DNA of 64,000 nucleotides from Sphingobium indicum BiD32 (GCF_000382885.1 NZ_CAVK010000072.1:1-64000), one strand, 5' to 3'. Shown: positions 23,362-32,128, counted from the first letter of the stretch. Notes: generated from the letters alone by a model not told the origin. Translations and numbers: made by a program.

Positions 23362-25953
23362 TCACTCCGCCGCTTCGGCAAGGCCGGCGTCGGGATGCGC
23401 CGCCCATTTTTCGGGATTGTCGGGAAAGGCGATCCGCTCGATCGCCTCGTCCATGCTGAGGCCCTGCGCCACCAGGCTCTCGATCGCCGCGTAGACCGTC
23501 GGGCTCGACGAATAGACCGCGGCGGAAAAGGGATCGAGCACCAGGCGGCCGACCGCCAGCGTCTCCGGACCCTTGATGAGAATGTCGGAATATTCGCGGC
23601 CGTTGATCTTCAGCGATCGGAGCAAGGCGTCGGTGTGATCATCCATCTCGAAGCGATCGTGCTTCTTGAAGTCGGCAATGGTCTCGGGCTTCTGCTGGAG
23701 GATGACGAACCAGTCCGAGTTCTCGAGCGCGGCGATCGATCCGGCCGACTTGTAGTAGTCGTTGAGTGACTGCGTCGCGGTCACCAGCGAGGCGCCGTAT
23801 TTGCGGCAGGTTCTCGCATAGGTTTCGATGAAGTCCGCCATCGCGCCGCCGCGCAGCATCTGCCAGGCCTCGTCCAGCAGCAGCGCCTTGGGGATCGCGC
23901 GGTCGACCTTGCGCATCATCTGCTGCGACATGAACATGATCGCGGTCAGGACGACGCTTCGGAGCTCCTCGCGCGAGGACAGGTCCGAAAGCTCGAAGAC
24001 CGTGAGCTGCGCCGACAGCTCGAACGAGACTTCGCCCTGGAAGAAGCGGCCATAGGTGCCGCCAGACGAAAACGGCCGCATGGCAATGCCGAGATCGCTG
24101 GCGAGACCGTTGCCCGTCGCATCGAGCGCCGCGATCACATCGTCGATAGATCCATGGCGGCCTTTCTCCGTCCAGACGCTGTTTACGGCGCCGTCGATCA
24201 GCCCGCGCTCGGTATCGTTCAGCCGGTCGATATGGCGCGACATCTGGTTCACGATGGCCTTGAGCATCGCCATGCAGTCGAGGAGATAGTCCTCGTCCGT
24301 AGCCGCGAGCTCTTCGTCGATCATGCTGAACGGGTTCAGGCAGAAGCCCGAGGACATGGTGAACTCGACGAACGCACCGCCCTGGAGTTTCGCGGAGTGT
24401 TCGAAAGAGCGGCCGTCGTCGATTACGACGACCCGAGCGCCCGCGCCGCAAAGCGAAGCGCAAAGCTCCTGCAGCGTCACCGACTTCCCAGAGCCCGATT
24501 TGCCGAACACCGCGACATTGTGGTTGCCGGCGGCATTTTCGAACGGCGACCAGAAAAACGGCTGTCCGCGCCGGCCGATCAGCATGAGATGCGGCACCTG
24601 GCCGCCGAGGAACTCGCCCTGGATCGGCGCGAGGTTAGCGGCAGTTGTCGTCAGCAGCGTGCGCATGCGCTTCATGCGATCGAGATCCCGCGACAGACCA
24701 TTGGCCATCGTCATGGGCATCGCGCACAGCAGACCCATGATCTGCAGGTACCGATCGTCGAGAAGATCCCAGCCCGCCGCGCGGTAGACCGATTTCAGCA
24801 CCCGCTCGTTGGCATCGCCCTTCCCCTTGGGCGAGAAGGATGTCGCGCTGAAGAAGACGCGGACGAGCTTGCGGCCTTGGCGCAGTTCATCGTTCACATA
24901 GCGCCATTCCTGGCTTTGATCGCGCAACTGCGGCAGAAACCGGGCCGACTTGGAATCGGCGAGGCTCGTCGTCCGCATGAACTTGAATCCGGCCTTGTTC
25001 GTGAGCGCCTGCGGGTCGGGGAACTCGACGCACAGATTGGTCGCGACCGGACACGGCATCCTCAGCTTATCGGTGAACATGTCGCCGATGAGGCGCGCGA
25101 CGTCCCAGGGCGCCCACCGGGTCGGGAGGTTCCGCACCGAGAAAGACCGCACGTCGAAGACGTCTGGAAGGATTTCGCCTATTTCAGGAGCGTCATCGAC
25201 CGTGTTACCGGTCGGCCGGAAGCGCTCGGTTCGCAGCAGCATCCGATCGGGCTCGATATGGAGCTCGACATCCCGGCGAATGGCCTGATCGGCGATCGGG
25301 TCGAGCGGATTGTAGTTGACCACATCCTCACCGGCCGCTGTCGTCGGCGAGGTGATGTCGTCGATCCAGGCGATGAGGTCGGTCGGGTCCATCTTGCGGG
25401 CCGATACATTGATCGAGGCCAGCGCCGAGATGAGGCCGTCCATCACCGCAGTGATCTCCTCGACCGAGACGCTCGAATTTTCTGGCGTCGAATAGGAGAT
25501 GGCGACTCGGTGGTTGCGCAGCGAGAACGGCGCGTCGGCCGACAGCGAGCGCCACACCCCATCGGTCAGGAAATCGACGCGGTGTTTGGCCATGCGCTCA
25601 TAGACGCCCCGCGCGGCGTAGCGCGGGAGGTACCATTTCGATAGGCGCTCGCCCACGCGCGGGCTCATCCATTGATGGAACTGAAGACAACCCGGCGCGG
25701 GGATGGCCTCTGAAAGGAACTGGGTGAGGATCTCGCCGGTGCGTTCGTCAGCGCCGATGAGCGGGGCAGCCTCGACGACGAAGCCCCGCGACGCGCTGTT
25801 GTAGAATATCCCCGTCTTGGCATCGTAGCTGCGGTAGGGTAGCCAATGCGCCAGCATCGGCACACCCAGCTCTGGCCGGCCGGCATCGGGACGCTTGGCA
25901 TCGCCGAGGATGCCCGACATCAGATTCTCGATGAAACCGCCCTCGCCTGCCAT
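23362..25953 (-). CDS. traC: TraC, VirB4-type ATPase of the F-type secretion system
   Basis: This 863-residue cytoplasmic/membrane-associated ATPase has the Walker A GKSGSGKS near residue 482 and the Walker B ALLLDEAW near residue 688. The N-terminal TraC_F region (LPYRSYDAKTGIFYN, then FLSEAIPAPGCLQFHQW) is clear. TraC energises pilus assembly and substrate transfer and docks on the core complex. It follows traV after 1 nt. It is full-length, with all nucleotide-binding elements intact. Confidence 0.95.
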   Translation of the reverse strand: MAGEGGFIENLMSGILGDAKRPDAGRPELGVPMLAHWLPYRSYDAKTGIFYNSASRGFVVEAAPLIGADERTGEILTQFLSEAIPAPGCLQFHQWMSPRVGERLSKWYLPRYAARGVYERMAKHRVDFLTDGVWRSLSADAPFSLRNHRVAISYSTPENSSVSVEEITAVMDGLISALASINVSARKMDPTDLIAWIDDITSPTTAAGEDVVNYNPLDPIADQAIRRDVELHIEPDRMLLRTERFRPTGNTVDDAPEIGEILPDVFDVRSFSVRNLPTRWAPWDVARLIGDMFTDKLRMPCPVATNLCVEFPDPQALTNKAGFKFMRTTSLADSKSARFLPQLRDQSQEWRYVNDELRQGRKLVRVFFSATSFSPKGKGDANERVLKSVYRAAGWDLLDDRYLQIMGLLCAMPMTMANGLSRDLDRMKRMRTLLTTTAANLAPIQGEFLGGQVPHLMLIGRRGQPFFWSPFENAAGNHNVAVFGKSGSGKSVTLQELCASLCGAGARVVVIDDGRSFEHSAKLQGGAFVEFTMSSGFCLNPFSMIDEELAATDEDYLLDCMAMLKAIVNQMSRHIDRLNDTERGLIDGAVNSVWTEKGRHGSIDDVIAALDATGNGLASDLGIAMRPFSSGGTYGRFFQGEVSFELSAQLTVFELSDLSSREELRSVVLTAIMFMSQQMMRKVDRAIPKALLLDEAWQMLRGGAMADFIETYARTCRKYGASLVTATQSLNDYYKSAGSIAALENSDWFVILQQKPETIADFKKHDRFEMDDHTDALLRSLKINGREYSDILIKGPETLAVGRLVLDPFSAAVYSSSPTVYAAIESLVAQGLSMDEAIERIAFPDNPEKWAAHPDAGLAEAAE

Positions 25954-25954
25954 G

Positions 25955-26920
25955 TCAATTATCCTCGGAAACGGCAGCGGGGAAGCTTGCCGCCTTGACG
26001 GGACCGCTCTTCGCGGGCGCGGGCTCCGCGCCCGTTTGGGCCGCGGCGTCCCGCGCGCCCTTGGCGACGCCGGATGCGATGCCCTGATAGGCGGGATCAG
26101 CCTTGACGCGATTGACAGCCGCCACGCCCGCGGCCGAGGTCACTGTTGCGCTCTGCGCAGCCGGCTTTGGCGCGAGCACACCACTGCTCGCCGGCGTTCC
26201 CGCAGGAATGGCTGGCGCCGAAGCAGGGACAGCACCTACAGCAGGCGAGACCACGGCGCCCTTTACGGGAACCGCACCACCCTGCGGCTTGGGCGCCAGG
26301 CGCGCAGCGACATCCGCCTTGATCGCGCTCACGGGATCTGCGCTCCGCGCGCGGGCGGCAGCGACCGCTGCGGGATCGGGAAGGGTGGGATCAATTCCGG
26401 CCAGGCCGCCGGGCGGGTCGGCGCGATCGACGGCGTCGGCGAAGGACTCAAACGGGTCGGGATATACAGCAGCCGAACGGCCGGACGGTGGGGCCACCTG
26501 GAGAACGGCTTGCTGCCATTCGCCACTCGCGACGACGGCATGGACAGCGCTGGCCTCATGGAGACGGCCCCGTTCATCGATATAGGGTTGGAACACGATA
26601 CGCAGCACCTTCTCGCGGGTGCGCGCCGGATCGCTCGCGGCTAGACGGGCCGGCTGCGAAATGGCAGCGCGATTAACCCTTCCGGCGGGACGCTGCCCAT
26701 AGCCGCCCGCCGGCGATGGTTCGCTGTCGGAAGCATCGCCCGAGATCATCGCCAAGGCGCGATCGTCGATGTTGGAACTCGGTGCACAGATCCCATCAGG
26801 AGCCGCGCACGAGAAGCTCCCCTTCACGTTGCCTCCAAAGCTCGCACAGCCGGCAAGCGTCATGAGGCTGGCTATCGCGACGGATGCGGTTAGCCGGCTA
26901 CGGCTGTGGCGCGCGCTCAC
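25955..26920 (-). CDS. traV: TraV, outer-membrane lipoprotein of the core complex
   Basis: The 321-residue product starts at a GTG at 26920 that overlaps the DsbC-like stop (GTGA). A lipobox (SLMTLAGC) near residue 26 marks a lipoprotein, followed by FGGNVKGSFSCAAPDGIC with two cysteines conserved in TraV. The rest is a long Ala/Pro-rich low-complexity region, longer than F TraV (about 170 residues). With TraB and TraK it forms the envelope-spanning core, anchoring it to the outer membrane. The family assignment rests on the N-terminal motif and position. Confidence 0.87.
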   Translation of the reverse strand: MSARHSRSRLTASVAIASLMTLAGCASFGGNVKGSFSCAAPDGICAPSSNIDDRALAMISGDASDSEPSPAGGYGQRPAGRVNRAAISQPARLAASDPARTREKVLRIVFQPYIDERGRLHEASAVHAVVASGEWQQAVLQVAPPSGRSAAVYPDPFESFADAVDRADPPGGLAGIDPTLPDPAAVAAARARSADPVSAIKADVAARLAPKPQGGAVPVKGAVVSPAVGAVPASAPAIPAGTPASSGVLAPKPAAQSATVTSAAGVAAVNRVKADPAYQGIASGVAKGARDAAAQTGAEPAPAKSGPVKAASFPAAVSEDN

Positions 26921-27789
26921 GACTGCGTCTCCCTCAGCCACTGCTCGAGGAAGGCGCGCGGCCGATAGCCCTCGAGGACGGCGCCATCGCTGCGCACAAT
27001 GACCGGCGTCCCATTGAGGCCGTGCCGGTGCGCGAATGCCTCATTCGCGTCGAGACCCGAGGTGTTGCACGCCGGCCCCGCCTTCAAAGGTTCGCCGGCA
27101 TAGGCCGCGTGCAGCGCCGCTTCCCGGTTCTTCGCGCAATAGACCCGGTCGGTGACGTCGCGGCTGCCCAGGACCGAGATCGGGCGCTCGACCACCCTCA
27201 GGTTCATCTCCTTGAGAACGCCGGTGAGCGCCCGGCAGTAGCCGCAGCGGAAATCTGTGAAAACGGTCACCGTCTGTCCGGCCGGATTGCCCCAGACGAT
27301 GGCGCCATCCTGCGGAAGGCCCGCCAGGGAGAGTTTGCGCGCCTTTGCCGGCGCGGCCTGTTGCTCGCGCCGAGCCGACGCCGCCGCAAGCTGCTGGGGC
27401 GCATCATCTTCTCCGGTTGCCGCAGCGGCATTCGCCCGTGCGGCGGAGCCGACAAGCATGTCGGGGTTCATCTCGAGGAGCCGCGCCGCGGTAATGTCCT
27501 GGCGCGTCTGCATATCGTAGACGCGGCCAATCATCAGGTACCGGGCGCCCGCGTCGACATAGAACAGATTGTCACCCGCCGTGATCTCGCAAAGGCCGCC
27601 GATCTTGCCGCAATCGATCGCGCTGATGGCGGTCTTGGGCAGCCGGGTCTTGAGCAACGCGCGAACCCGATCCTCGGGGGAGCTGGTGTCGGCCGCGAGC
27701 GCAATGCCAGCGACACTGAGACCAAGCACGGTCGCGGCCATGAGCCGTGACGGCCGCGCGAGGACACGCAAACGATCAATTGCGGACAT
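26917..27789 (-). CDS. DsbC-like thiol:disulfide isomerase of the tra operon
   Basis: This 290-residue periplasmic protein starts at ATG 27789 behind CTGGAGGG. The signal segment is ATVLGLSVAGIALA. An N-terminal DsbC_N-like dimerisation region (VRALLKTRLPKTAISAID) leads to a thioredoxin-like domain with the active pair CGYC in TDFRCGYCRAL and a cis-Pro region GLNGTPVIV. A Gln/Ala-rich linker separates the two parts. It likely isomerises disulfides in TraN, TraU and TraH. It corresponds to the dsbC/trbB-type genes of F-like systems but sits between traB and traV; it overlaps traB by 14 nt. Confidence 0.88.
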   Translation of the reverse strand: MSAIDRLRVLARPSRLMAATVLGLSVAGIALAADTSSPEDRVRALLKTRLPKTAISAIDCGKIGGLCEITAGDNLFYVDAGARYLMIGRVYDMQTRQDITAARLLEMNPDMLVGSAARANAAAATGEDDAPQQLAAASARREQQAAPAKARKLSLAGLPQDGAIVWGNPAGQTVTVFTDFRCGYCRALTGVLKEMNLRVVERPISVLGSRDVTDRVYCAKNREAALHAAYAGEPLKAGPACNTSGLDANEAFAHRHGLNGTPVIVRSDGAVLEGYRPRAFLEQWLRETQS

Positions 27790-29098
27790 ATACACCCTCC
27801 AGGAAGACGATCTCGACATCCACGCCGGTCGGCATCTCGATGACCGGCTGATATTGTTCGGCGCGCTCGATCAGGTATTTCGACACCATGTCGCCGGTCT
27901 GGGCGATGCCCTCGCCGAAACCACCCTCGAGGATCTCGCCGGTCGACAGCTTGTCACGCTGCCCGTTGGTCGTGATGTTGGTGCCCTGGAAGACGCTGTT
28001 CGCGTTGGCCGAGAAGCCGCGCCCGAAACCGCCGGCGAGGCCGGCAAGGAATGCCTGGGTTACCAAAGAGCCCTCGCGCGATACGACGCGGCCTCTGACG
28101 CCGGTCTTGCCGCCGAAGGCGATAAAGCCTTTGACCTCGGAGACGGCGTAGCGACCGCCCGGCTGCGGACAGGTCATCTTCTGCAGCTTCACATAGACCT
28201 TCTCGCTCGAGAGATCCCCGCGGGCCGCGCCGTTGATGAGACAACCTTCGATCTTCGTCGTGAGCAATCTGCCGTTCTGATAGACCGAGCGGGCCGGTCC
28301 CGTGACGCGCAGCACGACCGGGAGCGGATCGGTCTGGCTGTTCACTCCAGCGCTGGCATCCACGCCGACGATGACTTTCGCCCGAGCGAAACTGTTCGGC
28401 GGCAAATAGTTGACGCTGTCAGTGTAGACCGTGTTGCCCTTGGCCACACGGGTTGCGTTGCCGGTGTCAACGACCGAGAAATTGACCAGCTTGACCTCGC
28501 TGGCCGCGCGCATCGGTCCCGCCGCACCGCCCCCGGCTCCATCGGGCCGTTGATAGGACTGGGGACCGTTCGGCCCGTAAAGAGCGGCCGGGCCAGCGGC
28601 GACAGGCGCCGGCGACCTGTGCTCGTTCACCTGCCGGCGCAGCTGCTCGTTCTCGGACTGGTAGGCGGACAGGACGCGCTGGCCATCGGCCTGCATCGCC
28701 TGGTTCTGACCCTTGAGCGTCTCCACCTGCGCGGTCAGCATCTCAAGCCGGCGGTTTTGCCCATCGATCGACTTGAGCTGGTTTTCCGTCGACTGGAAGC
28801 GGTTCTCCGAAAGCGCCATCCATTCCTGTTGCGACAGGTTGCGGTTGACAAGATCCTTCGTCGAGACGGTGACCTCAGCCACGCCGTCTTCGCCAAGCTT
28901 CTCGCTGTCTTCACTGCCGCTGAAAATCCAGAACGAGGAGACGACCAGCCCGGCACCCGCCGCGCCCGCCAGGAGCAGACGCTGCTTGCGCCGCACCGCC
29001 TCGTTGCCAGCCAGATCGCCAGACAAGGGCGAGACGCCTTCGTCGGATCCTCCATCGAGCGGCGGGCGCTTGCGATTCAAGAAATCGGAAAGGGCCAT
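27776..29098 (-). CDS. traB: TraB, VirB10-like core scaffold protein
   Basis: This 440-residue protein starts at ATG 29098 behind GGACAGGAGG. It has a short cytoplasmic N-terminus, one transmembrane helix (LLLAGAAGAGLVVSSFWIF near residue 42), a coiled-coil stretch (about 80-150), a Pro/Ala-rich linker and a C-terminal TrbI/VirB10-type beta-barrel domain containing NGAARGDLSSEKVYVKL and GGKTGVRGRVVSREG. TraB spans the envelope and links TraC/TraD to TraK-TraV. It follows traK after 4 nt. All expected parts are present. Confidence 0.94.
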   Translation of the reverse strand: MALSDFLNRKRPPLDGGSDEGVSPLSGDLAGNEAVRRKQRLLLAGAAGAGLVVSSFWIFSGSEDSEKLGEDGVAEVTVSTKDLVNRNLSQQEWMALSENRFQSTENQLKSIDGQNRRLEMLTAQVETLKGQNQAMQADGQRVLSAYQSENEQLRRQVNEHRSPAPVAAGPAALYGPNGPQSYQRPDGAGGGAAGPMRAASEVKLVNFSVVDTGNATRVAKGNTVYTDSVNYLPPNSFARAKVIVGVDASAGVNSQTDPLPVVLRVTGPARSVYQNGRLLTTKIEGCLINGAARGDLSSEKVYVKLQKMTCPQPGGRYAVSEVKGFIAFGGKTGVRGRVVSREGSLVTQAFLAGLAGGFGRGFSANANSVFQGTNITTNGQRDKLSTGEILEGGFGEGIAQTGDMVSKYLIERAEQYQPVIEMPTGVDVEIVFLEGVYVRN

Positions 29099-29102
29099 GT
29101 TC

Positions 29103-29921
29103 TCACCTCCTGTCCAGCGATGATTGGCCGTTCTGGGATACGAGGTAGGCCGTGGTGACCTTGCCCGGGCCGAGCTTGTTTTCCGCGACCGACACCGCGA
29201 GCGCGCTCGCCGGCGCAACCATCGCCTCGGTGAGCTCGACGAGCTGGTCGCCCTTGTTCTCGATGCGCAGGACCTTGCCGGTGAGATCTTGCCCGCGATA
29301 TTCGGCGATCATCTGCACCTTGAGTGTGCCGACATAGACCGGCCGCAAGGCGCGCTGGCGCATCTCATAACCGTCGGCAACGGCATTGGAGTACATCGCC
29401 TGGACGAGCTCGACCGCGGCGTCGCGAGGTGCGAGCCTCTGTGCCGACCCGTTCTCGGCTGCCTTCTCGCTGGCGATCGCCGGATTTGAGACGAAGACCT
29501 GGGCCGCCTGCTCGCCATTTATCCGGCAGACGAACTTGTAGACGTAACCGCGCTTGCTCGTTGCGAAAAAGGACAGCGCTGGCCGCGCAAAGCCGTCCGG
29601 CACCGACAGATAAATGTCGCCGCGCACCGGTTCGTTGACGACCGAAAAGTCATCCATCGGATTGCCCGTCGAGATTTTCGACACTGACGCGAACTCGTCT
29701 TCGACCAGGCTTATGCGGGTCAGGTCCTTGGCCGAGGCCATGCAATCAACCTGGGCGCTGTCCGCGGCCATCACCGTCTGATCCGCCCAGGCGGGAGCTG
29801 CCGCCAGCAGCACTGCGGCCCCCACCAGGCCAGCACCTATGCCGCGGCTCACCAAGCAATCGATACGCGACAGGAAGGCTGTGCCCGCAGCAACGCTGCC
29901 GATAACGTAGACCGACATCAT
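29103..29921 (-). CDS. traK: TraK, VirB9-like secretin-type core protein
   Basis: This 272-residue exported protein has an N-terminal hydrophobic segment ending in VLLAAAPAWA. Beta-rich TraK features follow: CMASAKDLTRISLVEDEF, then DDFSVVNEPVRGDIYLSVPDG and a C-terminal KVLRIENKGDQLVELTE. TraK forms the outer ring of the core complex with TraV and TraB. ATGs at 29921 and 29918 are both possible; the first overlaps the traE stop by 4 nt. Confidence 0.92.
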   Translation of the reverse strand: MMSVYVIGSVAAGTAFLSRIDCLVSRGIGAGLVGAAVLLAAAPAWADQTVMAADSAQVDCMASAKDLTRISLVEDEFASVSKISTGNPMDDFSVVNEPVRGDIYLSVPDGFARPALSFFATSKRGYVYKFVCRINGEQAAQVFVSNPAIASEKAAENGSAQRLAPRDAAVELVQAMYSNAVADGYEMRQRALRPVYVGTLKVQMIAEYRGQDLTGKVLRIENKGDQLVELTEAMVAPASALAVSVAENKLGPGKVTTAYLVSQNGQSSLDRR

Positions 29922-30496
29922 TTATCCTTCCCCGTTTGCTCGCTGGAGAGGGCCGTCACCATCCCGAAGCCGATCAGCTTCAGTGACAGGCCGGAATATT
30001 CCCAGTCGTACCGGAAGGTCCGGCGTTCGTTGGAAATGACCTTGTTCCCGACGATCGTGTGCAGGCTGCCCGTGACCTCGGAACGAAGGTTTCTGGTGTC
30101 GAGCTCCATTTTCTCGATCGTGAAGAACTGCGAGATCGACGAACCACGCTGCTCATTGACGATCTTGAGCAGGTCCGCCTTGACCTTGCCCTGCATGCGG
30201 GGGCTCGTGATATCGAGCACCGCGTTCATCCAGTATTCGAGGTTCTGGGGACTGCGATCGAGGGTCAGCACAACCGTATCGCGGGTGACCATCTCGAGAT
30301 ATTCGCGGCTGACCCCAGCAGAACTGACCGTAAGCGGCGAGCGCAAGATCGGCTGAAGAACCACTTCCCGGTCGCGGGATACGGTGAATATCAGCAGCAA
30401 CAGCGTCAGTGCGCAAAGCGCGGTCGCCACGATCGCCAGGATGTTCCTCTGCCGGAGGACGCGCTGGCTGTGCGAATGGCTGTACGAAAGTTCCAT
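29918..30496 (-). CDS. traE: TraE, VirB5/VirB8-like pilus assembly protein
   Basis: This 192-residue bitopic protein has a polar start (SYSHSHSQRVLRQRN), a transmembrane helix (ILAIVATALCALTLLLLIF) and a periplasmic domain with VSREYLEMVTRDTVVLTLDR and FTIEKMELDTRNLRSEVTG, typical of F TraE. It is structurally akin to VirB8. It lies one base after traL and overlaps traK by 4 nt. Confidence 0.93.
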   Translation of the reverse strand: MELSYSHSHSQRVLRQRNILAIVATALCALTLLLLIFTVSRDREVVLQPILRSPLTVSSAGVSREYLEMVTRDTVVLTLDRSPQNLEYWMNAVLDITSPRMQGKVKADLLKIVNEQRGSSISQFFTIEKMELDTRNLRSEVTGSLHTIVGNKVISNERRTFRYDWEYSGLSLKLIGFGMVTALSSEQTGKDK

Positions 30497-30497
30497 A

Positions 30498-30788
30498 TCA
30501 CCCCGCCATCAATCGAAGGTACGAGGGTGGTGTGGCTCTCAGGCCGGTAAAACCGGCCGGAAGATACCAATAGGCCAAGTGGAGAAGCCACGACGTCGCC
30601 CGACCTGCCTTAGCTTTTCTGAGACCCCACCAGCCCGCGCCCGAAAGCGCCATTCCGATGAGGATGTGCTGAGACAGGATCCCCCAAGCGAAGGGAATGA
30701 CCATCGCCAGGAACTCATCCAGGGTCCACAGCCCGATCAGCTCGGGATCATCCAGATGCGTTGGGATGACGTACTTGTCCGTAGCCAT
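30498..30788 (-). CDS. traL: TraL, F-type pilus assembly membrane protein
   Basis: This 96-residue protein has the TraL signature IPTHLDDPELIGLWTLDEF followed by two hydrophobic segments (VIPFAWGILSQHILIGMAL and a shorter one). It is equivalent to VirB3 in position and size. The ATG is preceded by GGAGAGGG. It lies 57 nt after traA. Confidence 0.93.
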   Translation of the reverse strand: MATDKYVIPTHLDDPELIGLWTLDEFLAMVIPFAWGILSQHILIGMALSGAGWWGLRKAKAGRATSWLLHLAYWYLPAGFTGLRATPPSYLRLMAG

Positions 30789-30845
30789 TGCACCACCCTC
30801 TCCTTGGACCGGTCGAGGCTGCTACCTCGGCCGATCGCGGGACTG

Positions 30846-31166
30846 TCAGATCGTCGCCGTGACGGTCGAAGTGACGATCGGAATGCCGGTGCCGGCACCA
30901 ACGCCCACTCCGACGGGAATGGCGATCTGGCCCATCGAGAAGCGCCCCGAGGCAAGCGCGACGATGCCACCGGCGAGACTGAGCACAGTGATGATCTTGC
31001 CGCCCGAGCCTTCCAGGAAGTCGGTAAATTTGGTGAGCGCGGTATCGAACGTGGTGTCGGCGCCGGCGAACGCCGGACCCGCGAACCAGAAGAACGCGAA
31101 GAGGAACGCCGCGAGAACGAGGATCACCAGCTCCGCGCGCCCACTCTCTTTGAAGACAGAGTGCAT
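30846..31166 (-). CDS. traA: TraA-type pilin (putative)
   Basis: This 106-residue protein starts at ATG 31166, nine nt after AAGGA. A long leader with a hydrophobic segment (LVILVLAAFLFAFFWF) ends in GPAFAGADTTF, a likely peptidase site. The mature part has a second hydrophobic region (IITVLSLAGGIVALASG) and a glycine-rich C-terminus. Size, two hydrophobic segments and first place in the operon fit the pilin. It is the least conserved tra protein, so identity rests on context. Confidence 0.82.
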   Translation of the reverse strand: MHSVFKESGRAELVILVLAAFLFAFFWFAGPAFAGADTTFDTALTKFTDFLEGSGGKIITVLSLAGGIVALASGRFSMGQIAIPVGVGVGAGTGIPIVTSTVTATI

Positions 31167-31176
31167 GATGGGGTTT

Positions 31177-31190
31177 CCTTCATATGAAGG
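31177..31190. promoter_or_regulatory. Perfect 14-bp palindrome over the traA ribosome site
   Basis: CCTTCATATGAAGG is a perfect palindrome whose left arm, on the traA strand, includes the AAGG of the Shine-Dalgarno sequence. It could be an operator or could sequester the ribosome site in the mRNA. Inferred from position only. Confidence 0.4.
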
Positions 31191-31251
31191 CGCGACGGTT
31201 CCGCGCCCATCGACAAGCTGGGTCATCGGTCCTGCGGCTCGCAACAATGCG

Positions 31252-31268
31252 CGTGACCCGGTGTCACG
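31252..31268. promoter_or_regulatory. Inverted repeat upstream of traA
   Basis: CGTGAC (31252-31257) and GTCACG (31263-31268) flank 5 nt, 86 nt upstream of the traA start. It is a candidate repressor site for the tra promoter. No confident -35/-10 pair was identified. Confidence 0.35.
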
Positions 31269-31312
31269 AATCACATCGTTTTTTTCATTTCCTTGGTCGC
31301 CAGCAGGGATAT

Positions 31313-31395
31313 CGGGGCGGCGCGCCCCGCCCGGCGGGGCGCCATGCCCTTGAATACGGGGCATCCTGACCAACCTTACGGGGCAACGCGCCCCG
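31313..31395. repeat. Two copies of a GC-rich hairpin (CGGGGC-N5-GCCCCG)
   Basis: The 17-bp units CGGGGCGGCGCGCCCCG (31313-31329) and CGGGGCAACGCGCCCCG (31379-31395) share 6-bp arms and differ only in the loop. A further partial copy (ACGGGGCATC) lies near 31356. They occupy the spacer between traA and the divergent gene at 31537. They could be regulator sites, part of an origin of transfer, or transcription barriers. Confidence 0.5.
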
Positions 31396-31419
31396 CAATT
31401 GCGGGCTGACCTTTTTCAC

Positions 31420-31445
31420 GATAGATTCGCAATGCTAAATCTATC
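31420..31445. promoter_or_regulatory. 8-bp-arm inverted repeat in candidate oriT/regulatory spacer
   Basis: GATAGATT (31420-31427) and AATCTATC (31438-31445) are perfect inverted copies around 10 nt, in a locally AT-rich stretch. A wider pair, TTGCCCG near 31456 and CGGGCAA near 31512, surrounds the next 60 bases. Hairpins beside an AT-rich region and a DNA-binding gene are typical of F-type oriT, but no nic consensus was identified. Confidence 0.35.
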
Positions 31446-31536
31446 AAATATTAACCATTGCCCGTTCATCATCTCGTTTAGGCAACAGACCATATTCGGG
31501 ATCTGACGAACCCGGGCAAATCAGGACGTGGGCACT

Positions 31537-31977
31537 ATGGGCGCCGACTCACGAGGTTACACCCTTGACATCTCCGAGCCGCTTTTTCGGCTTACGACCG
31601 AGAGTATTCGCCTTCACTCAAATGAGACAAGGCGATACCAAACTCTCGATGATCTTCTAAATAGCCGCATTCCTGGAATATCAAAAATTGATGAAGAAGA
31701 CACAAAAAACATAAAGCATCACATAATTACTCTGCGGTCATCCGGACCAATCAGGGTTCAACTATGCATTACGGAATCAAGTGCCGACAATCTTGAACGC
31801 ATTAAGAATCTTTTAGAAACCAAGCTTATGACAGAGGTTTCTGTTAGCGATACCTTGTCCGCACTTCTGTTCGATTATGTGGTGGAAAAGCGAGCCGTCC
31901 GGACAATCGCAACTCTCGGACTGGACGAACCCGATCAGCCCGGTTCCAACGGCTCGGCGAACGGCACCCATAGCTAA
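31537..31977 (+). CDS. Putative ribbon-helix-helix DNA-binding protein divergent from traA
   Basis: This 146-residue protein starts at ATG 31537, ten nt after AGGA; a GTG at 31528 is too close to that site. The C-terminal half looks like a ribbon-helix-helix: strand IRVQLCI, helix ADNLERIKNLLETKL, helix SDTLSALLFDYVVEKR. The N-terminus is unassigned. Codon use is less GC-rich than the tra genes. By position it may be a TraY/TraM/MobC-type relaxosome or operon regulator. Domain call from secondary-structure pattern only. Confidence 0.55.
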   Translation: MGADSRGYTLDISEPLFRLTTESIRLHSNETRRYQTLDDLLNSRIPGISKIDEEDTKNIKHHIITLRSSGPIRVQLCITESSADNLERIKNLLETKLMTEVSVSDTLSALLFDYVVEKRAVRTIATLGLDEPDQPGSNGSANGTHS

Positions 31978-32128
31978 AAGTACAGGCTGACAGCAGCTTA
32001 GCTATTCGTTCTGGTCGAATCTGGCTCTAACCGGGCTTGCATTGGCTATGGCGCTATGATTGTCTTCCCCATCCATACGGCTTTGGGGGATCAACATGTC
32101 ATCTCATGCCAAGGTACGGGCATAAGTT

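Noticed and set aside
24154-25644. 496-codon plus-strand frame
   Set aside because: Antisense of traC, which carries intact Walker motifs; the frame has no recognisable family features.
27569-29158. 529-codon plus-strand frame
   Set aside because: Antisense of traB and the DsbC-like gene; no motif.
31313-31395. CRISPR-like repeat in the traA spacer
   Set aside because: Only two full hairpin units with irregular spacing; no spacer array or cas genes anywhere in the window.
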